NCBI RefSeq assembly: GCF_021165935.1
Contig: NZ_CP088953.1
Coordinates: 620,001 to 684,000 of the forward strand
Length of the DNA: 64,000 nt
Direction: 5' to 3'
DNA from: Microbulbifer elongatus
Lineage (GTDB): Bacteria > Pseudomonadota > Gammaproteobacteria > Pseudomonadales > Cellvibrionaceae
Notes under the pieces: generated by a model
What the model was told of the DNA's origin: nothing
Seen by the model: the letters and a program-made list of their open reading frames with translations, nothing else
Database searches by the model: none
Made by a program: the position numbers and the translations under genes
Shown: positions 25,516-34,674 of the stretch, piece by piece
How positions within the stretch are numbered: the first letter of the stretch is position 1
Layout of the letters: each line of letters opens with the position of its first letter

Positions 25516-27759
25516 ATGTTTGGCAATCTGCAAAAAAATCAGCGTAAATCCCTAGCCGCCAGGGTCGCACTGGTAGCGGGTGTGTCTGCGGCAGCGTTTG
25601 CATTCAACCCCTTGTCAGCAACGGCAGCGGATCACCCCAACCTGGTGATCAGTGCCGCCGATATTGATGCAATGCAAGGCGCCATCGAGCAGCCGGGCCG
25701 TTTCCGCAATGCCTTTCTCACTACACAGTCCGCGGTAGATCGTGCGCTGCAAGCACCGATTGCGGTACCGCAACCGGCGGATGCGGGGGGCGGTTATACC
25801 CACGAACAGCACAAGAAGAATTACCAGCTGATGTACAACGCGGGTGTTCTGTATCAGATCACCCAGGATGCAAAATATGCGGAACGCGTACGGGACATGC
25901 TGCTCGCCTATGCGGATATGTACCCGACGCTGCCCCTGCATCCAAAGCGCCGTCCGGGTGCGGAGAACCCCGGAAAACTCTTCTGGCAAAGCCTCAATGA
26001 AGCGGTATGGTTGGTATATACCATTCAGGCTTATGACCTGATTCTCCCTGCACTTTCAGATTCAGAAGCACAGAAAATCGAACAGGGTGCTCTGCGTCCG
26101 GTCGCCAAGTTTCTCTCGGTGGATTCGCCCAAAACATTCAATAAGGTACACAACCACGGCACCTGGCTTACCGCTGGTGTGGGCATGGCCGGCTATGTGC
26201 TGGACGAACCCGAGTGGGTGGAGCAGGCGCTGCTGGACCTCGATAAGTCCGGCAAGGGAGGCTTTCTTCGTCAGCTGAGTACCCTGTTTTCACCGGACGG
26301 TTACTATAACGAAGGTCCCTATTATCAGCGCTACGCGCTTATGCCCTTCGTCACCTTTGCCAAAGCGATTGAAAACAATGAGCCCGAGCGCGGTATCTTT
26401 GACTATCGCGACGGTATCGTGATGAAAGCCATCGATACCACCATCCAGCTCAGCTACAACAATCTGTTCTTCCCGATCAACGATGCCATCAAGAGCAAGG
26501 GCATCGATACGTCGGAGCTGGTACTGGGTGTGACCATTGCCTATGGCGAATCCGGCAACCCGCAGTTGCTGGATATCGCAGCCCGTCAGGATCAGATTCT
26601 ATTGACTGGCGATGGCCTCAAGGTGGCCCAGGCTTTGGACGCCGGCGCACAGCAACCTTACGAGTTCAAATCTTTCGCCTTCCGCGATGGTAAAGATGGC
26701 GACGAAGGCGCACTGGTGGTGCTGCGCCAACAGGTGAATGGCGACCAGGCGCTGGTCTTCAAGCCCGCCGCACAGGGAATGGGGCACGGTCACTTCGATA
26801 AACTGTCCTGGCAGTTTTACGATCGCGGTGCGGAAATCGTCACCGATTATGGTGCGGCCCGTTTTCTGAATGTGGAAGCCAAAAATGGTGGCCGCTACCT
26901 GGAAGAAAATGAGACCTGGGCCAAACAGACCGTTGCTCACAATACCGTGGTCGTCGATGAGACCTCCCACTTCGATAACAACCTGCAAGTAGCGAACCGG
27001 AATCATCCGGAGCTGCTGTTCTTCCACGCGGATGATCAGGTCAAGATCAGCGCTGCGGAAATCGATTCCGCCTACCCGGGTATTACCCTCAAGCGCACCC
27101 TCGCACTGGTCAACAATCCAGACAACGGCAGTACCTTCGCCATCGACGTGTTTGATGTGGAGTCCCGAAATAAACACCAGCTGGACCTGCCGGTGCACTA
27201 CAACGGCCAGCTTGTGGATACCAATTTCAAGCTTCAGGGCTACACCGACAGCCTGCGAGCACTGGGCAAAGAAAACGGCTATCAGCACCTGTGGCTGAAA
27301 GCCAGTGCAAAGCCGGCAACTGGCCTGGCCCAGGTCACCTGGCTGAACGATAACGGCCGATTCTACACTCAGTCCAGTCTGGTAGACGGTAATACCGAAC
27401 TTCTATTTACCGAGCTTGGCGCCAACGATCCCAATTTTAATCTGCGTGCTGAGAAAAGCTTCATTGCACGGCGGGACAATGCGGACAAGCACACGTTCAT
27501 TAGTGTTCTTGAGCCCCACGGTGAATACAACCCCTCCAAGGAATTCACCCTCAAGGCTGAAAGCCAGGTCAGCGCCCTCCGTCATCAACGCACTGGCGAC
27601 CTGGAGCTGATTGCAATCGGCGGTAAAAACGGCACGACACAGTTATTGGCGTACAACCGCAATAGCGATGTGGACGACTCGGTATATAACCGATTTGAAT
27701 TCGACGGCAGTGAATACTCTTTCAACGGCCGCGCCAAACTCTTTCAGATTAAAAATTGA
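25516..27759 (+). CDS. PL17 family oligoalginate lyase (exolytic)
   Basis: 747 residues with a signal peptide (AAAFAFNPLSATA/AD). N-terminal alpha/alpha toroid (about 40-390) and C-terminal heparinase II/III-like beta-sandwich (about 400-740). Active-site residues match Alg17C of Saccharophagus: Asn213-His214 in VHNHGTW, Tyr270 in NEGPYYQRY, and a second-domain His in GMGHGHFDKLSW. It releases unsaturated monouronate from oligomer ends, giving DEH. Starts 20 bases after PL6, so co-translated in the same operon. Confidence 0.95.
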   Translation: MFGNLQKNQRKSLAARVALVAGVSAAAFAFNPLSATAADHPNLVISAADIDAMQGAIEQPGRFRNAFLTTQSAVDRALQAPIAVPQPADAGGGYTHEQHKKNYQLMYNAGVLYQITQDAKYAERVRDMLLAYADMYPTLPLHPKRRPGAENPGKLFWQSLNEAVWLVYTIQAYDLILPALSDSEAQKIEQGALRPVAKFLSVDSPKTFNKVHNHGTWLTAGVGMAGYVLDEPEWVEQALLDLDKSGKGGFLRQLSTLFSPDGYYNEGPYYQRYALMPFVTFAKAIENNEPERGIFDYRDGIVMKAIDTTIQLSYNNLFFPINDAIKSKGIDTSELVLGVTIAYGESGNPQLLDIAARQDQILLTGDGLKVAQALDAGAQQPYEFKSFAFRDGKDGDEGALVVLRQQVNGDQALVFKPAAQGMGHGHFDKLSWQFYDRGAEIVTDYGAARFLNVEAKNGGRYLEENETWAKQTVAHNTVVVDETSHFDNNLQVANRNHPELLFFHADDQVKISAAEIDSAYPGITLKRTLALVNNPDNGSTFAIDVFDVESRNKHQLDLPVHYNGQLVDTNFKLQGYTDSLRALGKENGYQHLWLKASAKPATGLAQVTWLNDNGRFYTQSSLVDGNTELLFTELGANDPNFNLRAEKSFIARRDNADKHTFISVLEPHGEYNPSKEFTLKAESQVSALRHQRTGDLELIAIGGKNGTTQLLAYNRNSDVDDSVYNRFEFDGSEYSFNGRAKLFQIKN

Positions 27760-27775
27760 GGAAGGCAAACACGCT

Positions 27776-28117
27776 ATGCCCGCAACTGATGCATTTGTTC
27801 AAGCGCAGGATGTCGAAGTCGAGGATCTCGGCGGCGGTATCAAGCGACAGATTCTTGGCCACGATGACAATCTGATGATTGTCCGCGTTTGGTTTGAGGA
27901 AGGCAGTATCGGCTATGTACACAAACATCCGCACACCCAGGTGAGCTACGTGGAGAGCGGTGAGTTTGAAGTACAGGTAGACGGCCGTAAAAAGCTGCTG
28001 AAAGCTGGCGACAGCTTTTACATTGCGCCACACCTGGAACACGGCGCCGTGTGTAAAAAGGCCGGAGTGCTGCTCGATACCTTCAGTCCCTACCGGGAAG
28101 ACTTTCTGGAAAACTAA
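27776..28117 (+). CDS. kdgF: KdgF-type cupin (unsaturated uronate linearisation)
   Basis: 113 residues from ATG 27776, which follows GAGGAAGG. Single cupin domain: metal-binding motif 1 HKHPHTQVSYVESGEFE (His, His, Gln/Glu) and motif 2 with PHLEHGAVC. KdgF proteins turn the cyclic 4,5-unsaturated uronate released by PL17 into the open-chain ketoacid DEH. No signal peptide, so it acts in the cytoplasm, and PL17 product or small oligomers must reach it. 16 bases after PL17 and 14 before the transporter. Confidence 0.92.
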   Translation: MPATDAFVQAQDVEVEDLGGGIKRQILGHDDNLMIVRVWFEEGSIGYVHKHPHTQVSYVESGEFEVQVDGRKKLLKAGDSFYIAPHLEHGAVCKKAGVLLDTFSPYREDFLEN

Positions 28118-28131
28118 ACAGGACAATAATA

Positions 28132-29427
28132 ATGAAGAACTTACGCTGGACCATTGTGTCCCTGGTGGCACTCGCCACCATCATCAACTACATCGACCGA
28201 ACCGCACTGTCGGTCATGTGGCCCGGGGTTTCCGAAGACCTGGGTATGGACAGTCACGATTACGCCAACATCATGAGCGTGTTCCTGATCGCCTACGCCA
28301 TTGGCCAGGCGGTATTCGGACGCGTGTTTGATGCCATTGGTACCCGCCTGGGCTTTATGTTGTCCATCGTGGTGTGGTCTGTGTCGATCGCGCTGCACGC
28401 ACTGGCTACCTCGGTAACCTCGTTCAGTATCTTCCGTACCCTGTTGGGCTTCGGTGAAGCGGGCAACTGGCCCGGCGCCACCAAGGCCAACGCCGAGTGG
28501 TTCCCGGCCAAGGAGCGCGCTCTGGCTCAGGGTATCTTCGGTGCAGGGGCCTCGGCCGGTAACATCATCGCGCCGCCACTGGTTGCCTTCCTGTATGCCT
28601 TTATGGGTTGGCAGGCCACCTTTATTGTGATCGCCCTGCTCGGCTTTATCTGGCTGGTGCCCTGGCTGATCATCTACAAAAGCGGCCCGGACGCTCACCC
28701 CTGGATTACCCCGGAAGAGCGTGAACTGATCCTGTCTGGCCAGATTGCGCCAGAAAAAGAAGAAGACGAATATGTCCCTACCCTGCGCGAGCTGCTGTCC
28801 CACCGCCAGAGCTGGAGCGTAATCTCCGCACGTTTCTTCATCGAGCCGATCTGGTGGTTGTTTGTGGCCTGGCTGCCCCTGTACCTGAACGACAAATTCG
28901 GATTTGACGTAAAGGCAATTGGCGCATCTGCCTGGATTCCATACTGTGGAGCTGCCGCCGGTGCACTGTTTGGTGGGTGGTTGTCTGGCAAGCTGATGAG
29001 CAGCGGCTGGAGTGTCAACAAGTCCCGCAAATTTGCCGTGCTGTTCGGCGGCCTCTGCATGCTGCCTGCACTGCTCGCCACCACCGTTGCGGCAACACCG
29101 GCCGCGGCATTGGCATTGATCACCGTGATCCTGTTTGGCTTCCAGGCGGCGATCAACAATATCCAGACACTGCCGAGTGACTACTTCTCCGGCAAAAGCG
29201 TTGCCAGCCTTGCCGGTATCAGCGGCGCGGTTGGTGTGATCAGCGTGATTACTGCTATCCAGTTGGTGCCGGTCATTACCAACGATGGCACCTATTACCC
29301 GCCCTTCTTCATTCTCGGTGCTTCTTTGGTACCGCTGATGTTGATCTCAGTTCTGTTTGTTGGGGGACGTATCGCACCGGTACGTAGCAAGCAGCAAAAG
29401 AAGCAACTCGCTGAAGCAGCGAGCTAA
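28132..29427 (+). CDS. MFS transporter, hexuronate/DEH uptake
   Basis: 431 residues with about 12 transmembrane helices and the MFS motif A region GQAVFGRVFDAIGTRLGF. It has the features of the anion:cation symporter (ExuT/GudP) branch: NYIDRTALSVMWP at the start and GFGEAGNWPGATKANAEWFP in helix 4. In the operon between kdgF and the DEH reductase, the expected cargo is DEH or related monouronates crossing the inner membrane. Specificity is inferred from context. Confidence 0.88.
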   Translation: MKNLRWTIVSLVALATIINYIDRTALSVMWPGVSEDLGMDSHDYANIMSVFLIAYAIGQAVFGRVFDAIGTRLGFMLSIVVWSVSIALHALATSVTSFSIFRTLLGFGEAGNWPGATKANAEWFPAKERALAQGIFGAGASAGNIIAPPLVAFLYAFMGWQATFIVIALLGFIWLVPWLIIYKSGPDAHPWITPEERELILSGQIAPEKEEDEYVPTLRELLSHRQSWSVISARFFIEPIWWLFVAWLPLYLNDKFGFDVKAIGASAWIPYCGAAAGALFGGWLSGKLMSSGWSVNKSRKFAVLFGGLCMLPALLATTVAATPAAALALITVILFGFQAAINNIQTLPSDYFSGKSVASLAGISGAVGVISVITAIQLVPVITNDGTYYPPFFILGASLVPLMLISVLFVGGRIAPVRSKQQKKQLAEAAS

Positions 29428-29488
29428 ATCAAACTTAGAAAATCCTTCGATCAAAAGTCGGAATTCAAAATTACAGTTAGGAGTAACT

Positions 29489-30238
29489 ATGAAACTTCAA
29501 GGTAAAGTAGCCATCGTCAGCGGTGGGGCGCGGGACATCGGTAAAGCGGTTTCCCTGAAACTGGCAGCAGAAGGCGCCAAAGTTGTGGTGAACTACTTCA
29601 GCAATGCGCAGACTGCCGAAGAAACTCTGGCGGAAATCAAAGCCGCTGGTGGCGAAGCCATCATCGCCAAGGGTGACATGACCAAGCAGGCGGACGTTGA
29701 GAGCGTCGTCGCTGCGGCGCAGGAAGCTTACGGTAAAACCATCGACGTGCTGGTAAACGTTGCTGGCGGCCTGGTAGAGCGCAAAACCATCGAAGAAATG
29801 GATGAAGATTTCTTCAATAAAGTCATCGCCCTGAACCTGAACAGCACCTTCCTGCTGACCAAAGCGGTTGTTCCGCACATGGACGGCGGCGCTATCGTAA
29901 ACCTGGCCTCCCAGGCTGGTCGCGACGGTGGTGGCCCCGGTGCTTCTGCCTACGCCACCTCCAAGGGTGCGGTCATGACTTTCACCCGCGCTATGGCAAA
30001 AGAGCTGGGCCCGAAAAACATTCGCGTCAACTCTCTGTGCCCGGGCATGATCAGCACCACCTTCCACGATACCTTTACCAAAGATGCCGTACGCGCAAAC
30101 GTTGCCAACGCAACCCCGCTGAAACGTGAAGGTAAGGCTCCGGAAGTGGCTGACGCTGTGGCTTACCTGGCCTCTGATGAAGCTTCCTTCATTACCGGTA
30201 CCAACATCGACATCAACGGTGGCCTGTTCTTCTCCTAA
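29489..30238 (+). CDS. dehR: SDR-family DEH reductase
   Basis: 249 residues from ATG 29489 with ribosome site TTAGGAG. Classical short-chain dehydrogenase: cofactor loop SGGARDIGKAV (an altered TGxxxGIG), NVAGG, catalytic Ser in NLASQAG and YATSK as the Tyr-Lys pair. In alginate operons such enzymes reduce 4-deoxy-L-erythro-5-hexoseulose uronate to 2-keto-3-deoxygluconate with NAD(P)H. Annotation pipelines may call it a glucose dehydrogenase or oxoacyl-ACP reductase; the operon argues for DEH reductase. Confidence 0.85.
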   Translation: MKLQGKVAIVSGGARDIGKAVSLKLAAEGAKVVVNYFSNAQTAEETLAEIKAAGGEAIIAKGDMTKQADVESVVAAAQEAYGKTIDVLVNVAGGLVERKTIEEMDEDFFNKVIALNLNSTFLLTKAVVPHMDGGAIVNLASQAGRDGGGPGASAYATSKGAVMTFTRAMAKELGPKNIRVNSLCPGMISTTFHDTFTKDAVRANVANATPLKREGKAPEVADAVAYLASDEASFITGTNIDINGGLFFS

Positions 30239-30286
30239 GGGAGAAGACACAGATACTCAGCTCTTTGAGGTAAATAGGCGGAAACC

Positions 30287-31243
30287 ATGCACAAGCGCAT
30301 AGCAGTCATCGGCGAATGTATGCTGGAAATGAACCTGGACAGCGATTGTCGCAGTCATCACAGTGAGCGCCGCCTGAACGCGGGGCTCTCATTTGGTGGC
30401 GACACATTGAATACAGCACTGTATATGTCCCGGCTCGGCGCCAGTGTCGATTACGTGACAGCGCTGGGTGATGATCACCTGAGTGACTGGATGATCCGCC
30501 AATGGCAGGCAGAGGGTATCGGCTGTGATCTGGTAAAGCGCGAGGCAAATGCAACACCCGGGCTTTACCTGATCGAGACCGATGCCAGCGGTGAGCGAAC
30601 TTTCCATTACTGGAGGGACCGCGCCCCGGCAAAACGCCTGCTGGATAGCCCGCAGGCTGCCAAGCAGCTGTTCGCGCAGCTCGCGCAGTTTGATGCGGTT
30701 TATCTGTCCGGGATTTCCCTGGCGATTCTCTCACCCTATGGGCGCGAGTGCCTGTTCGATTTCCTGGCGGAGTTCCGCCAGGGCGGTGGGCAGGTTATTT
30801 TCGATGGCAATTACCGGCCTCGCCTATGGGGAAGTGAAACACTGACCCGTAAAGCCTACGAGCAGATACTGCGGTTGACAGATATCGCCCTGCCGACCTT
30901 TGAAGACGAGCAGTTGCTATTTGCGGATGAAGATACTGATGCCGCACTGGCACGTTTTCAGGAGTGGGGTGTGGGTGAAGTCGTGCTGAAACTCGGCGGC
31001 GACGGCTGTCTCGTGGTTCAGCATAACCGCGATCCACAGCTTGTGCCGGCGAATAAAGTGGTACCGGTAGACACCACTGCGGCCGGTGACTCGTTCAATG
31101 CCGGGTACCTGGCCAGTCGCCTGTCTGGTGACAACCCTGAAACTGCGGCAAAAAACGGTCACTTACTTGCCAGTACGGTTATTCAGCACCGCGGCGCCAT
31201 CATTGCGCAAAGTGCCATGCCCGAAACTCTGCAGGATGCGTAA
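30287..31243 (+). CDS. kdgK: 2-keto-3-deoxygluconate kinase
   Basis: 318 residues of the PfkB/ribokinase fold: N-terminal substrate site LSFGGDTLNTALYMSRLGA and the C-terminal anion-hole/catalytic motif VDTTAAGDSFNAGYL with the base Asp. It phosphorylates KDG to KDPG, which would enter the Entner-Doudoroff route. The KDPG aldolase gene is not in this window. Last gene of the operon, followed by a strong terminator. Confidence 0.92.
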   Translation: MHKRIAVIGECMLEMNLDSDCRSHHSERRLNAGLSFGGDTLNTALYMSRLGASVDYVTALGDDHLSDWMIRQWQAEGIGCDLVKREANATPGLYLIETDASGERTFHYWRDRAPAKRLLDSPQAAKQLFAQLAQFDAVYLSGISLAILSPYGRECLFDFLAEFRQGGGQVIFDGNYRPRLWGSETLTRKAYEQILRLTDIALPTFEDEQLLFADEDTDAALARFQEWGVGEVVLKLGGDGCLVVQHNRDPQLVPANKVVPVDTTAAGDSFNAGYLASRLSGDNPETAAKNGHLLASTVIQHRGAIIAQSAMPETLQDA

Positions 31244-31267
31244 AATATCCCGACAGATTCGGTGACC

Positions 31268-31293
31268 AAAAGCGGCTATTAAGCCGCTTTTTT
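31268..31293 (+). terminator. Intrinsic terminator of the alginate operon
   Basis: AGCGGCT (31271-31277), loop ATTA, AGCCGCT (31282-31288), with AAA before pairing into the following T run. It ends the PL6-kdgK operon. Confidence 0.9.
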
Positions 31294-31348
31294 ATTGTCT
31301 GTCCGACGGTAACCGCTTTACGCAAGCCTCATAAAATACCGACCTATC

Positions 31349-31542
31349 AAACCAATTGGTTTTACCCCTGGGTAATAGTTGAGTCGTTTATTAAAACAAT
31401 AAAATTCCCTCAAAAAAATTTTCTCACTGAAAAAACCCGAAAAACCCATACAAAACAATTATTTAATCGAGTTTTGCAACAACCTATCTTACCAATATCG
31501 GTAACCAATATTATTGACAGGTTTTCCGGAACGCGTTTAACT
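31349..31542 (+). promoter_or_regulatory. Promoter and operator-like sites of TonB receptor 2
   Basis: Perfect 14-bp palindrome AAACCAATTGGTTT at 31349-31362; then ACCAATATCGGT at 31491-31502 within the wider TTACC-N6-GGTAA pair, and another ACCAAT at 31504-31509. A promoter follows: -35 TTGACA (31514-31519), 17-base spacer, -10 TTAACT (31537-31542). The sites are upstream of the -35, so either activation or repression is possible. The rest of the 31294-31600 leader is AT-rich without a gene. Confidence 0.6.
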
Positions 31543-31600
31543 CGCAATGCTGCGAGCTAATAAAAATAAAATCGTTCTTACAATGAGAGGAAACTGTTCG

Positions 31601-34474
31601 ATGGATAACTATAAGAAGTTTAAGAAGTTCGATAAGCAGACCGCCCTGAGAGACCTCAGTGTGCTGATGCTATCCGCCTCCGCTATGGCATTTACCCCGA
31701 TGACTTTTGCCCAGGCTGACGATGCCGCCCTGGAAGAAGTTACCGTAACGGGTATTCGCGCCAGTCTCGAAGCCGCCGCCGATGCCAAACGTGACGACGC
31801 CCGTGTTGTCGACGCGGTGGTTGCAGAAGATATCGGTAAGCTCCCCGACAATAACATTGCCGAAGCGCTGCAACGTGTAACCGGGGTTTCCATTAACCGT
31901 GAGTTTGGTGTGGGTTCTGCGGTATCTATTCGCGGTCTCACCCAGAACCGCGTAGAAGTGAATGGCCGCTCTGTTCTCGGCGACAGCCGTAGCGGTATCG
32001 ACTTCCAGGATTTCCCCGCTGCATTCCTGCAGAAAGTGGAAGTCGTTAAATCACCAACCCCCGAAATGACCGAAGGCGCCCTGGGCGGCACCATCAGCCT
32101 GAAAATGGCACGTCCGCTGGATCTGAATGCGCCGCTGGCAGCCGTATCGGTGCAGGGCGAATATGCGGACAAGGCAGAAAACTGGGCCCCCATCATCAGT
32201 TCCGGTGTGGGTAACAACTGGGACCTGGGTGATGCCGGCACCTTCGGTGTGATTGCCTCACTGGCGTATCAGGACCGCACCCTGCGTCGCGACGAATCTC
32301 TGGTGCAGCTGCAGGTAGGTCCCGTTGAAGGCCTGGGCCCGGCTCAGAACACACCAAGCGGCAACTATGTGTACGCCCGCGAGCACACCTACAACCCACG
32401 CACCGAAGATCGCGAACGCACCGCTCTGAACCTTGCCTTCCAGTGGGCCCCCGCTTCCGAGCAGGGACAGTTCTACCTGGATATGAACATGGTTGAGCGC
32501 GACGGCGCACAGGAGACCTTCTCCCTGCTGCATATTCTCGACGATCCGACCGTGATTCCTGGCGAAACCTATGAAGACGGAAACGGGCAGCTGCAGAATT
32601 TCATGTACGATGAAGTACAGCCGCTGATGACCACCGGTTCCAGCTTCCGCCAAAGCGATTCCTTCAGCCACGCCTTTGGCGGTGAGTGGAACTTCACCGA
32701 TAAATTGACCGTAAGCGGTGAATACTCCATCGCCGAATCCGACAGCTACATCCCCTTCTCCGAGTTCCGCTACCGCGGTATTGATCGCTCCCTGGAAGGT
32801 CAGGGCGCCGAGGGCGAAAACAAGTGGCTGATCCCGGTAACCTACCGCGGGAACGATAGCGGTGCACCGGTGGTGGACTTTGCTGACGGCTATGTATTTA
32901 CCGATCAGCAGAATCAGGCGTTCCGTCGCTATGAAGACACCCGCGACTACATCAAAAACAACGAAGACGCTTTCCGTTTTGATGTGGAGTACGTCGAGCC
33001 CTTCGGACTGAACTGGGTGAGTGCGGTCAAATCCGGCGTACGCGTTACCACGCGCGATTACGAGCAAAGCAAAGAGCAGTTCCGTATTACCAACATCTTT
33101 AAAGACCTGACCGATGCGGATGGCAATCCCGACATCATCTGGATGGAAGATGTTTCGGCACAGTTCCCCAATGCGATGACCGACTACGACTTCACTGGCG
33201 ATGCCTTCGAGCACTCGGGTCGCGCCGGCGCCTATGATCTGGCGAAATTCACTGCCTACGATGCCAAGCTGCTGCAAAATCAGCAGGCGACTTTTGATAT
33301 CGTCAAGCAGCTGCTCGCCGGTACCAACATGGAAATCAACGGCAGCCTCGCCGACAACCTCGAATATCAGGAAGGTGGTTACGCGGAAGTCAACGAAGAT
33401 ACCGCCGCAGCCTACATTCAGGCGGAACTGGACTTCGGGGATGTGCGTGCGATCGTCGGTGGCCGCTATGTGTCTACCGACCTCAGCTCCAGCGCCTACC
33501 AGGATGGTGAGATTGTTTCCGACACCAGCAGCTATGACGACTTCCTACCCAGCGTGAACGTGACCTGGGGCCTCACTGACGATACCCAACTGCGCTTCGC
33601 CGCGGCCAAGGTAATGCGTCGTGCGGACTTCAATCAGCTGAGCCCCGCTTATGACTATCGCGATGCGTATATTGCTGCCAGCCGCGGTAACCCGGACCTG
33701 GAGCCGTACCGCGCAACCCAGTACGACATCGCCGCTGAGCATTACTGGGACAACAACATGGTCTCCGCGACCCTGTTCTTCAAGGACGTGGAATCCTTCC
33801 TGACCCGCACCTACGAGTGTGAAAACCAGCCAGAGATTGTCAGCACTCAGACCAACGTGTCTGACTACGACAAAATCTGTCTGTGGCAGGCGAACGGTAT
33901 CCAGTACGCCAACGAAAACACCCCGATCTCCGAGATGGGCATCCTGACCGACTTCATCACCAATGGTGAGAACGGCAAGATCCAAGGTCTCGAGCTGGGC
34001 TACCAGCAGGCGTTTGACTTCCTGCCGGGCCGCTGGTCCGGCCTGGGCATCAGCGCCAACTACACCTACGCGGACAGTGAAAACCCCGACGGTACCCCGC
34101 TGGAAGATATCTCCAAAAACACCTTCAACACTCAGTTGTACTACGAGTATGAAGGCCTGGGTATCCGCCTGGCATACACCTACCGCGACCGTTTCCTCGA
34201 CAACGAAGAAACCAAGCGCGTACTGCCGCTGGGTGAGCTGGTACTTGCCGGCGCTTCACAGGAAGATGACCCGACTCTGGGTAACGACTACCGTGAAGAC
34301 CTGGCGCAACTGGACCTTTCCGCCAGCTACGACATCAACGACAACATTACCGTGATCGGCAATGTTGTAAACCTCACTGGTGAACCCACCATCAACACCG
34401 GTACCAACGGCAGCGCGTTCCAGATTATGGAAAACGACCGTCGCTTCGTATTGGGTGTACGCGCCAAGTTCTAA
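31601..34474 (+). CDS. TonB-dependent receptor 2 (probable alginate oligomer uptake)
   Basis: 957 residues from ATG 31601, preceded by GAGAGGAAA. N-terminal export signal around LSVLMLSASAMAFTPMTFAQA, TonB-box-like LEEVTVTGIRAS, plug (about 50-190, IAEALQRVTGVSINREFG, VSIRGLTQNRVEVNGR) and barrel ending VLGVRAKF. Same general group as receptor 1 but clearly a different subgroup. Its own promoter carries the ACCAAT boxes. Substrate inferred from the locus. Confidence 0.88.
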   Translation: MDNYKKFKKFDKQTALRDLSVLMLSASAMAFTPMTFAQADDAALEEVTVTGIRASLEAAADAKRDDARVVDAVVAEDIGKLPDNNIAEALQRVTGVSINREFGVGSAVSIRGLTQNRVEVNGRSVLGDSRSGIDFQDFPAAFLQKVEVVKSPTPEMTEGALGGTISLKMARPLDLNAPLAAVSVQGEYADKAENWAPIISSGVGNNWDLGDAGTFGVIASLAYQDRTLRRDESLVQLQVGPVEGLGPAQNTPSGNYVYAREHTYNPRTEDRERTALNLAFQWAPASEQGQFYLDMNMVERDGAQETFSLLHILDDPTVIPGETYEDGNGQLQNFMYDEVQPLMTTGSSFRQSDSFSHAFGGEWNFTDKLTVSGEYSIAESDSYIPFSEFRYRGIDRSLEGQGAEGENKWLIPVTYRGNDSGAPVVDFADGYVFTDQQNQAFRRYEDTRDYIKNNEDAFRFDVEYVEPFGLNWVSAVKSGVRVTTRDYEQSKEQFRITNIFKDLTDADGNPDIIWMEDVSAQFPNAMTDYDFTGDAFEHSGRAGAYDLAKFTAYDAKLLQNQQATFDIVKQLLAGTNMEINGSLADNLEYQEGGYAEVNEDTAAAYIQAELDFGDVRAIVGGRYVSTDLSSSAYQDGEIVSDTSSYDDFLPSVNVTWGLTDDTQLRFAAAKVMRRADFNQLSPAYDYRDAYIAASRGNPDLEPYRATQYDIAAEHYWDNNMVSATLFFKDVESFLTRTYECENQPEIVSTQTNVSDYDKICLWQANGIQYANENTPISEMGILTDFITNGENGKIQGLELGYQQAFDFLPGRWSGLGISANYTYADSENPDGTPLEDISKNTFNTQLYYEYEGLGIRLAYTYRDRFLDNEETKRVLPLGELVLAGASQEDDPTLGNDYREDLAQLDLSASYDINDNITVIGNVVNLTGEPTINTGTNGSAFQIMENDRRFVLGVRAKF

Positions 34475-34485
34475 TCTGGCGCAAG

Positions 34486-34520
34486 GGCCGGCGGCGCTCC
34501 GTCGCCGGCCTTCCTGCTCT
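34486..34520 (+). terminator. Terminator-like hairpin after TonB receptor 2
   Basis: GGCCGGCG at 34486-34493 pairs with CGCCGGCC at 34503-34510, with further pairing inside the loop; a pyrimidine-rich TTCCTGCTCTT follows. The T tract is imperfect. Confidence 0.65.
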
Positions 34521-34674
34521 TACCAAATATCAAGTTAAACAAAAATACACCGTACCAACGGCGGCTTCGCTGTGGACGAGAATTCCAACGAATATAAAAA
34601 GAGAGAAACAGCAGCAGTCGGTATCGCTGCGCCCCTAGGCCATTAGAGCACCTAATAAAAATATAGAGGGTTCA

